A DNA stretch of 34,209 bases from contig NZ_JARGOQ010000008.1 of NCBI RefSeq assembly GCF_029233945.1, positions 52,769 to 86,977 of the forward strand, in the 5' to 3' direction. The notes beneath the pieces are model-generated. The model was not told the origin of the DNA. It saw only the letters and a program-made list of their open reading frames with translations, and made no database searches. This document shows, in pieces, positions 9,369-18,054 of the stretch; positions within the stretch are counted from its first letter, which is position 1; every line of letters starts with the position of its first letter. This DNA is from Sneathiella sp. GTDB taxonomy: Bacteria; Pseudomonadota; Alphaproteobacteria; Sneathiellales; Sneathiellaceae. A program made the position numbers and the translations under genes.

Positions 9369-10568
9369 TTAGCTGACCGCCGGAGCCGGACGCACGGCCA
9401 TCCCCTCACGGATCGGCCAATGGATCACGCCGGAGATAATGCCGAGCGCCACACTCATCCACCAGACAATATCGTAGGAACCGTAGAGATCAAACGCAAC
9501 GCCGCCGATCCACGCCCCGAGAAAGGCGCCGATCTGATGACCGAAAAAGACAAACCCAAAGAGGGTCGTCATATATTTCGGCCCGAACATGACCGCCACC
9601 AAACCGGAGGTGAGCGGCACGGTCGAGAGCCACAAAAGACCGAGCGCCCCCGCGAAGACAATAATCGTCAGCGGGCTGATCGGGATGAGGATAAAGGCGA
9701 CAAACAGCGCGGCGCGGAGGAAATAAAGCGCACTCAGCAGGTATTTCTTGGAATATTTACCGCCGAGATAACCGGACGCCAGCGAGCCGATCACATTGAA
9801 CAGCCCGACCACGGAAAGGGCAATCGCGCCATATTTCGGCGCAACATTCATATCCACGATATAGGCGGGCAGATGCACAGCCACAAAAGTCACATGGAAA
9901 CCGCAGACGAAAAAGCCGAAGAAGAGCAGCCAGTAGCTGCCATTGCCCGCCGCCTCCCGAATAGCGGAGGAGAGATTGGCCGCGCCGGCGGCGGCACTGT
10001 CTTCCGCCCTTCCCCTGACAAAGGCCGAAGCCGGGATCATCAGAAGCGCGCAACAGCCAATCAGTACCAGCGCCATCGACCAGCCATAATTCGCGAGGAA
10101 GGCCTGCCCCAGCGGGACCATCAAAAACTGGCCGAGGCTGCCCGACGCCCCGACAATCCCGAGCGCCATGGAGCGTTTTTCCTCCGGTACCGCCCGGCCG
10201 ACCGAGCCGATAACAACGCCAAAGCCGGTGCCGGAGAGGCCAAGGCCGATCATCAGCCCGGCGGAGAGATGCAACTCCGTCGCGCTGCCTGTCTGCGACA
10301 TCAGGAAGAGGCCCGCCGCATAGACAATGCCGGAGACCACAAGCGTACGGCCCGAGCCATATTTATCGGCAATGGCGGAGGCGAAGGGCTGGGACAAACC
10401 CCAAACGATATTCTGGATTGCAAGGGCAAGGCCGAACACCTCCCGCCCCCAGCCGAAATCTGAAGACACCGGTTCCAGAAACAGGCCAAAGGCCGCGCGG
10501 GACCCCATGGCGATCAGGCTGATCAATCCGCCTGCCAGAATAAGAATGAGTATGGGCCGTGACTGCAT
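9369..10568 (-). CDS. major facilitator superfamily (MFS) transporter
   Basis: A 399-residue polytopic membrane protein with about 12 hydrophobic helices. The loop between helices 2 and 3 reads FASAIADKYGSGRTLVVSG, the MFS signature position, and the N-terminal half contains SRAAFGLFLEPVSSDFGWGREVFGLALA, typical of the oxalate/formate or monocarboxylate-type MFS branch. A small organic anion is the likeliest substrate class, but specificity is not readable. AAGGA lies six bases before the ATG. The gene is followed 15 bases later by the membrane methyltransferase. Confidence 0.88.
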   Translation of the reverse strand: MQSRPILILILAGGLISLIAMGSRAAFGLFLEPVSSDFGWGREVFGLALAIQNIVWGLSQPFASAIADKYGSGRTLVVSGIVYAAGLFLMSQTGSATELHLSAGLMIGLGLSGTGFGVVIGSVGRAVPEEKRSMALGIVGASGSLGQFLMVPLGQAFLANYGWSMALVLIGCCALLMIPASAFVRGRAEDSAAAGAANLSSAIREAAGNGSYWLLFFGFFVCGFHVTFVAVHLPAYIVDMNVAPKYGAIALSVVGLFNVIGSLASGYLGGKYSKKYLLSALYFLRAALFVAFILIPISPLTIIVFAGALGLLWLSTVPLTSGLVAVMFGPKYMTTLFGFVFFGHQIGAFLGAWIGGVAFDLYGSYDIVWWMSVALGIISGVIHWPIREGMAVRPAPAVS

Positions 10569-10697
10569 GTTCTATCCTTCTCGTACCATCCTGCCGCGCC
10601 CGGAACAGCAATGGATCATTGCATTTCAGCCGACAAGTACCATTTACAAAAATAATACGATACCAATTGTTTTATGAACGGAAGGAATTCTCCTGTC

Positions 10698-11210
10698 ATG
10701 AAAAATCAGAACGGTCCGTTGATTGAACTCTCCGCGCTTGAGGAAAAGGGCCGTCAAGGCAGGACCGCAAGCAATACATTCAATCCCGATGATTATGAAT
10801 CGATCCGCCTCCGCCGTATCTTCGCCTATGCGATCGATGTGGTCTGCATCGCCGTTATTTCCGTCATCGCAACCTTCGCCGCGACCCTGATCGGGGTGAT
10901 TAGCTTTGGGGTGCTGACGCCGCTCCTCGTGCTTATCCTCGCGGCCATCCCGCTTGGTTATCACACCCTGCTCGTCGGCGGTCCGTGGAACGCGACCTTC
11001 GGCATGCGGTTTATGAATGTCCGGATGGAGCGCATAAACGGCGACGCGCCTGATTACCTGATTGCGCTCATCCATGCGGCGCTCTTCTATTTCACCGTTG
11101 CCGCGACATCATCGCTGATCCTGCTGGTCTCGCTCTTTAACCCGCGGGGCCGCATGCTCCATGACTATCTGGTCGACACAGTAATCCGGCGCGTGCCGAT
11201 CCGCTCATAA
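10698..11210 (+). CDS. RDD family membrane protein
   Basis: About 170 residues from the ATG at 10698, which has AAGGA 11 bases upstream; an in-frame ATG at 10674 lacks a ribosome site. The RDD features are the conserved arginines in RLRRIFAYAIDVV before helix 1, FGMRFMNVRME after helix 2, and RMLHDYLVDTVIRR at the end. Helices are at about 40-60, 65-85 and 120-145. The family role is poorly defined; some members act as ion antiporters. An RDD gene near bpt and hemB is a familiar alphaproteobacterial neighbourhood. Its stop overlaps the stop of the converging amine oxidase gene. Confidence 0.87.
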   Translation: MKNQNGPLIELSALEEKGRQGRTASNTFNPDDYESIRLRRIFAYAIDVVCIAVISVIATFAATLIGVISFGVLTPLLVLILAAIPLGYHTLLVGGPWNATFGMRFMNVRMERINGDAPDYLIALIHAALFYFTVAATSSLILLVSLFNPRGRMLHDYLVDTVIRRVPIRS

Positions 11211-12467
11211 CGCATCGCGCAGCTCGTAATAGAGCCGGGCGATGGAGAGAAGCGGTACGCGCAGCGCCGTTCCGCCCGGAAAGGCCTTATGCGGAATACG
11301 CGCGAACACATCGAAGCGTTCCGCATCCCCCCTGATCGCCTCTGCAATGACGCGCCCGGCAATGCCGGAAAGCGGTACCCCCTGCCCGGAATAGCCCTGG
11401 GCATAGTAGATATTCCCGTCCATGCGTCCGACATCGGGCAGGAGATTGCGGGTCACCGCGACCTTGCCGCCCCAGATATAATCGATTTTCACATCCTCCA
11501 GCTCCGGGAAGGTGGCGAGCATATTTTCACGCAATGCCGCCCCGGCGGTGGTCCGCTTGCTGATCAGCTTGTCCTGCCCGCCATAAAGCAGGCGATGATC
11601 TGCCGACATGCGGAAGTAATCGAGATTAAAGTTGGTGTCAGAGACGCAGATATCCGCCGGCATCAATGAGTGCGCCCGCTCTTCCCCGAGCGGTTCCGTC
11701 GCGACGATGCAGGCATCGACGGGGATAATTTTCGCCGCGAGAGAGTGATCCAGATCAGCGAGATAGGCATTTCCGGCCAGAACCACATAGCGCGCGGTGA
11801 CCGTGCCTTCCGCCGTGGTCACGACGGGCCGCTTTCCTTTCGTGAGTTCTTCCACACAGGAATCTTCAAAAATCCGGACCCCGGCGTCCTGCGCGGCCTT
11901 GCCGAGGCCGAGCGCGTAATTCAGCGGGTGCAGATGCCCGCCCGATGAATCGAGCAGCCCGCCGCAGAAGCGCTCGCTCCGGACGTAATCGCCGAGCTCG
12001 TCCTCTTCCAGCCATTTGTAATCATGATAGCCATAGTTTTTTTCGCAATGCTCCTGCTCTTCCAGCAGCCAGTCGCGATGGCGCGGCTTGATAGCGGCAT
12101 AAAGCTCGCCCTCTCTCAAATCGCAGGCAATCCCGTGACGCGCGATCCTCTCCTTCATCAGGTGGATTGCCTCCGCCGAGAGGTCCCAGAGACGCCGGGC
12201 ATCCTCCGGCCCGACCAGAGCCTCGGTATCGATCATCCCCGGGGGATAACCGGTCGCAATCTGGCCGCCATTCCGGCCTGATGCACCGAAGCCGATCCGC
12301 TCCGCCTCCAGCAGAATGACGGAGTATCCCGCCTCCGCGAGGTCCAGCGCCGTGCAAAGTCCGGTATAACCGGCGCCGACAATACATACATCTGCAGTTT
12401 GCGCACCCTTCAGTCGTGGATACCCGGCACGCGCCAACGCCGAGGCATCATAATATGAGATGTTCAT
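11205..12467 (-). CDS. FAD-dependent oxidoreductase, DAO family, PuuB-like (gamma-glutamylputrescine oxidase type)
   Basis: A 420-residue flavoenzyme. The dinucleotide-binding motif VCIVGAGYTGLCTA is at about residues 27-40, the second flavin contact LLEAERIGFGASGRNGGQ at about 52-69, and the C-terminal FAD motif is IYYAQGYSGQGVPLSGIAG. GASGRNGGQ and GYSGQGV are typical of the PuuB/OrdL group, which oxidises amino groups of gamma-glutamylputrescine or related secondary amines with oxygen, releasing peroxide. No polyamine genes flank it, so the substrate is uncertain; sarcosine- or proline-type amines remain possible. It stands alone on the minus strand between convergent RDD and divergent permease genes. 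Confidence 0.84.
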   Translation of the reverse strand: MNISYYDASALARAGYPRLKGAQTADVCIVGAGYTGLCTALDLAEAGYSVILLEAERIGFGASGRNGGQIATGYPPGMIDTEALVGPEDARRLWDLSAEAIHLMKERIARHGIACDLREGELYAAIKPRHRDWLLEEQEHCEKNYGYHDYKWLEEDELGDYVRSERFCGGLLDSSGGHLHPLNYALGLGKAAQDAGVRIFEDSCVEELTKGKRPVVTTAEGTVTARYVVLAGNAYLADLDHSLAAKIIPVDACIVATEPLGEERAHSLMPADICVSDTNFNLDYFRMSADHRLLYGGQDKLISKRTTAGAALRENMLATFPELEDVKIDYIWGGKVAVTRNLLPDVGRMDGNIYYAQGYSGQGVPLSGIAGRVIAEAIRGDAERFDVFARIPHKAFPGGTALRVPLLSIARLYYELRDAL

Positions 12468-12547
12468 CTTGGTTTTTCTTCAAAGGTTTATGGCCATTCG
12501 GCGATAACAACAGGCTTGCAAGATCAGAGACAATCCTCATGATGGAG

Positions 12548-12588
12548 ATGTCGGTATATCTGCTAACGCGACGCTTTTACTCCGACAT
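12548..12588. repeat. inverted repeat ATGTCGG ... CCGACAT between the amine oxidase and permease genes
   Basis: Seven-base arms at 12548-12554 and 12582-12588 are separated by 27 bases, in the 151-base divergent gap. It ends about 30 bases before the permease start. It could be two operator half sites or a weak RNA stem. Confidence 0.25.
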
Positions 12589-12618
12589 GTAAAAACAGCA
12601 AGGAAATTATTACGGCCG

Positions 12619-14475
12619 ATGGAAATAGTTGGGTCAGTGTATCATATCTGGGCGGTTTTCGCCCTTATTGCCGTTGCGATTTTCGCCTTTGCCAATGAGC
12701 AGGTCGAGCTGGAAATTTCCTCCATCGGGGTGATTGCGGCCCTTTTGCTGCTGTTTCATTTCTATCCGCTGGTCGACGAATCGGGCACGAACCTGCTGAC
12801 CCCGACCCAGATTCTCGCAGGCATCGCCGATCCGGCGCTGATTACGGTTCTTTCCCTGCTGGTTGTCGGGCAGGGCATTGTGCGTACCGGCGCGCTGGAA
12901 CAGCCGATCCGCCGCCTTGTCACCTTGCGCCGTCATCACCCGATCCTGGCCATCGCCGTGGTGCTCGCCGCCGTGCTGGTGATCAGCGCCTTTATGAACA
13001 ATACGCCGGTCGTGGTGATTTTCATTCCGCTGATGACCGCCCTCGCCGAGCGGATGCACCGCTCCACCTCCACCCTGATGATCCCCTTGAGCTATGCCTC
13101 CATCCTCGGCGGGATGACCACGCTGATCGGGTCTTCCACCAACCTGCTGGTGATGGCCGCGGCCACGCAAGCGGGCCAGCCGAAAATCGGCTTCTTTGAT
13201 TTCACCATCCCGGGCGCCGTACTTGCCTTTTTCGGATTGATCTACGCGCTCGTGGTGATCCCGCGCATCCTGCCCGACCGAACCTCGATGAAGGGGGAGG
13301 TTGTCGATATTTCCGGCAAGCAGTTCATCGTCCAGATGGAAGTTGCGCCGGACAGCCCGCTGGTTGGCGAAGAGGCCGTCGCCGGTCAGTTCCCGAGCCT
13401 TCGCAACATCACCATCCGGTTCATTCAACGGGGGGAGCATGTCCTCCTGCCGCCGTTTGACGGCATCACGCTGAAACCCGCCGATGCGGTCGTGTTCGCC
13501 GGCACCCGCAAGTCCATTACCGAGGCTTTTTCGGATAATCCGCAGATATTGCAGGGATTTCTGGAGCCGGACAGCCCGAATGCGGAAGCGGTTGAAGAAC
13601 TTGGCAATGTGCAGGAACAAACACTGGCCGAGGCCGTCGTCGCCCCGGCGTCCCGCATGATCGGGCGGGCGCTCTACCAGATCAGCTTCCATTATCGCAC
13701 CCGCTGCGTCGTGATCGGCATCCAGCGCCGTTCGCGCATGATCCGGACCAGCCGGATGACGGATATCCGCCTTGAGGCCGGGGACGTGCTGCTCATCCTC
13801 GGCAACCGGTCGGATATCATGCGGCTGCGCAAAAACCCGGATGTGCTGCTGATGGAATGGTCAACACGGGAGCTGCCCGCAACCGCCCTTGCCTGGCGGG
13901 CGCGGCTTATTTTCGGGGCTGTCGTCGTTTGCGCGGCGACCGGTTTGCTGCCCATCGTGGTGGCCGCCGTCTGCGGGGCGGTGGCAATGGTGGTGAGCGG
14001 CTGCCTCAACGTCTTTCAGGCGAGCCGGTCCATTGACCGCCGTATCCTGCTGCTCATCGGGGCGGCCCTTGGCCTCGGCGCGGCCATGCAGGCGACCGGC
14101 GGCGCGAGCTATCTCGCCCATGGGGTGTTGACCGTGATGATGGGCGCCGGACCGACGGTTATTCTCTCCGCCTTTTTCCTGCTGGTGGCGATTTTTACCA
14201 ATATTCTCAGCAACAACGCCACGGCCGTCCTGTTCACCCCCATCGGGATCAGCATCGCGCAGGAACTGGGCGTCGATCCAATGATCTTCGTCTTTGCTGT
14301 AATTTTTGCCGCGAACTGCTCCTTCGCCACGCCAATGGGCTATCAAACGAATCTTCTCGTGATGGGGCCCGGGCACTATAAATTTGCCGATTTTTTCAAG
14401 GCCGGCGCACCGCTTGTGTTGCTGCTTTGGATCATATTCTCGCTTTTCGCGCCATTTTATTATGGATTAATGTAG
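12619..14475 (+). CDS. SLC13-family anion permease with two central TrkA-C (RCK_C) domains
   Basis: A 618-residue membrane protein. The N-terminal half has helices from about 10 to 215 with the re-entrant motifs SAFMNNTPVV (123-132) and TLIGSSTNLLVM (168-179). Two soluble RCK_C domains follow (about 235-300 and 334-405), then the second half of the carrier, which contains NILSNNATAVLFTP. This arrangement occurs in sulfate/anion carriers of the DASS group found in bacteria and algae. The RCK_C pair probably senses a ligand in the cytoplasm. AAGGAA lies upstream of the ATG. The substrate (sulfate, dicarboxylate or other anion) is not determined. bpt follows 91 bases later. Confidence 0.85.
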   Translation: MEIVGSVYHIWAVFALIAVAIFAFANEQVELEISSIGVIAALLLLFHFYPLVDESGTNLLTPTQILAGIADPALITVLSLLVVGQGIVRTGALEQPIRRLVTLRRHHPILAIAVVLAAVLVISAFMNNTPVVVIFIPLMTALAERMHRSTSTLMIPLSYASILGGMTTLIGSSTNLLVMAAATQAGQPKIGFFDFTIPGAVLAFFGLIYALVVIPRILPDRTSMKGEVVDISGKQFIVQMEVAPDSPLVGEEAVAGQFPSLRNITIRFIQRGEHVLLPPFDGITLKPADAVVFAGTRKSITEAFSDNPQILQGFLEPDSPNAEAVEELGNVQEQTLAEAVVAPASRMIGRALYQISFHYRTRCVVIGIQRRSRMIRTSRMTDIRLEAGDVLLILGNRSDIMRLRKNPDVLLMEWSTRELPATALAWRARLIFGAVVVCAATGLLPIVVAAVCGAVAMVVSGCLNVFQASRSIDRRILLLIGAALGLGAAMQATGGASYLAHGVLTVMMGAGPTVILSAFFLLVAIFTNILSNNATAVLFTPIGISIAQELGVDPMIFVFAVIFAANCSFATPMGYQTNLLVMGPGHYKFADFFKAGAPLVLLLWIIFSLFAPFYYGLM

Positions 14476-14566
14476 ATTCGCGACATTTATTTATGCGCGC
14501 TATTTGCGAAGTCACTAATTCGCGTTACCTTTATATCATGGGAAAAAATACGAGACATATGGCAAG

Positions 14567-15286
14567 ATGAAACGCGTGGAAATCCCTTCGCGGTTTTTCT
14601 TCTCGACCCCGCCCGCCCCCTGCCCCTATCTTGAGGATCGGCTGGAGCGAAAGGTGGTGACCCTGCTTGCCGGGGATGATCCCGACGGATTGCATAACAC
14701 GCTCAGCCATGCCGGGTTCCGGCGCAGTCAGGATCTTGCCTACCGGCCCGCCTGTGATGGCTGCGATGCCTGTATCCCGATCCGCGTCCGGGCCGGGGAT
14801 TTCCGTCTGAAAAAGTCATTTCGGCGCATCTGGAAGGCGAATGAGGATATTACCGCCCGCCTCCTCCCGTCGGAGGCGACACGCGAACATTTCGAATTGT
14901 TCCACCGCTATCTGTCGTCCCGCCATTCAGAAGGCGGCATGGTGGATATGGATTACTCCGATTATCAGGCGATGGTGGAGGAAAGCCCTGTCCGCTCCCG
15001 ACTGTCGGAATTCAGGAAGCCCGATGGCAGCCTGTTCGCGGTCTGCCTGATCGACGAGATGGAGGATGGGCTGTCGCTGGTCTACAGCTTCTTCGATCCG
15101 GATGAGGATCATCGCAGCCCGGGCAGCTACTTAATTCTCTGGCATATTTTTGAGGCCGAGCGCCAGCAGCTGCCTTATGTCTATCTCGGCTACTGGATCG
15201 ACCAGAGCCCGAAGATGGCCTACAAAAAGCGCTTCTACCCGTCGGAGATATTAACCCGCGACGGCTGGAAACTACTGCCGAAATAG
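14567..15286 (+). CDS. bpt: aspartate/glutamate leucyltransferase (Bpt)
   Basis: A 239-residue aminoacyl-tRNA:protein transferase of the bacterial ATE1-like branch. It moves leucine from leucyl-tRNA to the N-terminus of proteins starting with Asp or Glu, marking them for the ClpS/ClpAP N-degron pathway in the cytoplasm. Family marks are CPYL (19-22), YRPACDGCDACIPIRV (59-74), FRRIWKAN, the HRYLSSRH segment (about 112-119) and YVYLGYWIDQSPKMAYK. The four cysteines (19, 63, 66, 69) resemble the ATE1 iron-sulfur ligands in general placement. No strong ribosome site is seen before the ATG. A bidirectional terminator follows. Confidence 0.94.
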   Translation: MKRVEIPSRFFFSTPPAPCPYLEDRLERKVVTLLAGDDPDGLHNTLSHAGFRRSQDLAYRPACDGCDACIPIRVRAGDFRLKKSFRRIWKANEDITARLLPSEATREHFELFHRYLSSRHSEGGMVDMDYSDYQAMVEESPVRSRLSEFRKPDGSLFAVCLIDEMEDGLSLVYSFFDPDEDHRSPGSYLILWHIFEAERQQLPYVYLGYWIDQSPKMAYKKRFYPSEILTRDGWKLLPK

Positions 15287-15331
15287 GGTCCGCACGACCG
15301 CCCCACCCTCCCGGATCGAACCATAAAAAAA

Positions 15332-15355
15332 GCGGCGGATTTTTCAACCCGCCGC
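15332..15355. terminator. bidirectional intrinsic terminator between bpt and the TRAP operon
   Basis: GCGGCGG (15332-15338) pairs with CCGCCGC (15349-15355) around a ten-base loop. On the minus strand the stem is followed by seven T, a strong terminator for the TRAP operon; on the plus strand TCTTTGTTT follows, adequate for bpt. Confidence 0.85.
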
Positions 15356-15386
15356 ATCTTTGTTTGGTCGCTCACCTCAACGGGCC

Positions 15387-18044
15387 CTAGAAGTAATGGG
15401 ACACGTCCCGGTGACTTGACTGGCAGCCCGCCACATAGACCGCCTGATCCTGATCCAGCTTGCGCTGTTCACGAATGCCCATGGTACCGCGGATCGTCCT
15501 CTCGTATTTCTCCAGCGTCGGCAGCAGATTGGTCCCGGCCTGATTGCGCCAGTCGATCTGCGCTTCATAGTCGGCCATGACCTTCTCCATCTCCTCTGAC
15601 GCTTTTTCAACATCAAGGGTCCGGTCCCGCAGATTGCGCCGGACTTTTGAAAGGCCGGAGGATATATCGCCCGCCCCTTCGATATCGTTAATACGGCTGG
15701 CCAGTTCCTCAACAGAGGCGAGCAGCGGTTCCGGGTCCGCCCCGGCGGCCAAATCATCCTGAATCTTCATCAGTTCAGGCTTGAGATCCATATAGGCTCC
15801 GTTGCTTTGCAGGACGGCGATCAGTTCCGCGACCGGTTTATAAGCCTCCCCGGCGGCGCGATTGTATTTGCTCCTGAGCAGGGATTCATCCTTCAACAGC
15901 TTATGAAAGTTGCCGTAGGTCTCTTTCCAGTCAGCCGGAATTTCCGCACCCAGCGTCTCCCGCTCCGCTTCCAGCGCGGCGACACGGTCCTCCAGCTTCT
16001 TCTTGGCATCCGCCAGATCGTCGGAATACATCCGGCCAATATCAATTTTGAGGTCCTTGATCCGCAGATCCAAATCGGCGATCTCGGCCTCGATCGCGCG
16101 GACAACCCGCTGGATCGTTGTATAATCATCGACCTTATCATTGATAACGTCATCCGCCTTCCAGGCGTCGGCCATCAGGGCCGGCGCACTCTCCGCGGCG
16201 TCAAAGCTCTTCTCAACACCGGATTTCAATCGTGTCGGCAGATAATCGAGATTAAGCTGGCGCGCCTCTGCAATCGAGGCATTGATCGCGGCGCCGTTGG
16301 TCAGGAACTGGTCGGCGATGTACCGGTCGACACAATAGTTCAGGCGCGGGTTCCGGGGCGGCGGTGCCGTCTCCGACGTCAAGGATGAGCGGTTCGGCAG
16401 ATAGTTCACCAACTGCGGATAGAGCCCGACGATCGCCAGCGCGATCAGCTGCAGGGTGATAAAGGCAATCACACCCTTATACATGTCCACGGTTTTGACA
16501 ATCGCCGGCGCCACACCGCGCAGGTAAAAGAGGGCAAAACCAAAGGGCGGCGTCAGGAAGGAGGTCTGGATATTCAGCCCGATCATCACGCCGAGCCAGA
16601 CCGCCGTGATATTCGCCGACGGATCGGCCAGCAGGATCGGCGCCACGATCGGCACGACCACCACGGCAATCTCGATAAAGTCGAGGAAGAAGCCGAGAAT
16701 GAAGATCACGGCCATCACGATGATGAATTTAGACCAGAAGCCACCGGGCATGCTGTTGAGGAAGTCACGGACGAGCTCCTCCCCGCCGAAGGCGCGGAAC
16801 GCCGCCGTCAGCATCGCCGCACCGAGCAGAATGATAAACACGAGAGAAGTCGTTTTCGCCGTCTCGATCATCACTTCCTGCAGGGTATTCTCGATCTTGA
16901 AGGCCCGCAGGCTGCTCCAGCCGATGGCGATAATCAGCCCCACGGTTCCGATCACGCCAAGCGCAATGCCGATGGCGTCCTTCGTCGTGTCAATGGCCTT
17001 GACGTTGGGCTCAAATACAAGCAACACGCCAAGAATGAGAACGAGCGATGCCAGGCCAAGCAGAACCGGCGCATAGGCCAGCTTCTCCCCGCTTTTCAGG
17101 CGGTATCCGGCCATCATGATGGCGCCCACCGCACCGATGGCGCCCGCCTGGTTCACCGTTGCGATACCGGCGAGGATCGATCCCAGAACAAGGAAGATCA
17201 GCCCAAGCGGCGGGAAAAGCGCGAGAGCCAGTTTGCTGAAAAACGCCCTGTCAAAAGTTCCGCCATGGACAGCCGGTGCCACTTTCGGATTGATCAGGGC
17301 GTAGATCAGGATGAACAGCATATAGATGGCGACAAGCAGCATGCCGGGCACGAAGGCCCCGAGGAACATTTCCCCGGCACTGGTGGACACCACGTCGAAG
17401 GACGAGGGCATCGACAGCTCCCCCGTCGCGGATTTATAGAGTGCCTTGCGCGCGGTTCCCGCCTGGTCCACCGCGCTCGCCAGCTGGTCGGCGAGGATGA
17501 TGAGAACAATCGACGGCGGGATAATCTGCCCCAATGTGCCCGACGCGGCAATCGTCCCCGTCGCCAGCGACTTCGAATAATTGTTGCGCAGCATCGCCGG
17601 CAGGGAGATCAGCCCCATGGCCACCACGGTTGCGCCGACAATCCCGGTTGTCGCCGCCAGAAGTGCGCCCACGAAGACAACGGAAATCCCGAGACCTCCC
17701 GGCACCGGACCGAACAGCTGCGCCATGGTCACCAGCAGATCCTCCGCGATTTTGGAGCGCTGCAACATGATGCCCATGAAGATAAACAGCGGGATCGCGA
17801 TCAGCGTGTCGCGTTCAACCTCCCAATAGACGCCGCGCAGGTTGGTCACCCCGGCACTCAGCCATTGCCAGGGGCCGCCATGCGAGAAATAGGCATCCGG
17901 GTTTCCGGTCGCGGCATAACCGACGATGGCGGCAAGAGCGACCGTCACAATGGCCGACCCGGGCAGCGCGAAGGCAACCGGATAGCCGGACCCGAGGGCC
18001 AGAGCCATCAGGAAGATAAGAAGAGCGAGAAAGACAAGTTCCAT
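15387..18044 (-). CDS. dctM: TRAP transporter large permease (M subunit) with long C-terminal coiled-coil extension
   Basis: An 885-residue protein. Residues 1-550 are a DctM-type permease: NxPxA-like start GYPVAFALPGS, FIFMGIMLQRS (88-97), the SGTLGQIIPPSIVLI segment (168-182), and near the end SFLTPPFGFALFYLRG (495-510). It also has extra helices at about 325-375, a long-M variant. Residues 551-885 are unusual: soluble, highly charged, with a coiled coil at about 640-705 (EIADLDLRIKDLKIDIG) and several further helical stretches, ending in a proline-poor tail. The extension matches no domain I recognise. With Q and the periplasmic binding protein it imports carboxylates on a sodium gradient. 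It starts ten bases after the Q gene. Confidence 0.9.
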   Translation of the reverse strand: MELVFLALLIFLMALALGSGYPVAFALPGSAIVTVALAAIVGYAATGNPDAYFSHGGPWQWLSAGVTNLRGVYWEVERDTLIAIPLFIFMGIMLQRSKIAEDLLVTMAQLFGPVPGGLGISVVFVGALLAATTGIVGATVVAMGLISLPAMLRNNYSKSLATGTIAASGTLGQIIPPSIVLIILADQLASAVDQAGTARKALYKSATGELSMPSSFDVVSTSAGEMFLGAFVPGMLLVAIYMLFILIYALINPKVAPAVHGGTFDRAFFSKLALALFPPLGLIFLVLGSILAGIATVNQAGAIGAVGAIMMAGYRLKSGEKLAYAPVLLGLASLVLILGVLLVFEPNVKAIDTTKDAIGIALGVIGTVGLIIAIGWSSLRAFKIENTLQEVMIETAKTTSLVFIILLGAAMLTAAFRAFGGEELVRDFLNSMPGGFWSKFIIVMAVIFILGFFLDFIEIAVVVVPIVAPILLADPSANITAVWLGVMIGLNIQTSFLTPPFGFALFYLRGVAPAIVKTVDMYKGVIAFITLQLIALAIVGLYPQLVNYLPNRSSLTSETAPPPRNPRLNYCVDRYIADQFLTNGAAINASIAEARQLNLDYLPTRLKSGVEKSFDAAESAPALMADAWKADDVINDKVDDYTTIQRVVRAIEAEIADLDLRIKDLKIDIGRMYSDDLADAKKKLEDRVAALEAERETLGAEIPADWKETYGNFHKLLKDESLLRSKYNRAAGEAYKPVAELIAVLQSNGAYMDLKPELMKIQDDLAAGADPEPLLASVEELASRINDIEGAGDISSGLSKVRRNLRDRTLDVEKASEEMEKVMADYEAQIDWRNQAGTNLLPTLEKYERTIRGTMGIREQRKLDQDQAVYVAGCQSSHRDVSHYF

Positions 18045-18054
18045 AATTTATACT

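Noticed and set aside
8643-10463. 606-codon open frame on the plus strand opposite the methyltransferase and MFS genes
   Set aside because: It is charge- and Arg/Pro/Gln-rich, matches no family, spans two well-supported minus-strand genes and the gap between them, and is a normal by-product of high-GC codon use.
12548-12588. Terminator between the amine oxidase and permease genes
   Set aside because: Both genes start, not end, there; the arms are 27 bases apart and no T-run follows.
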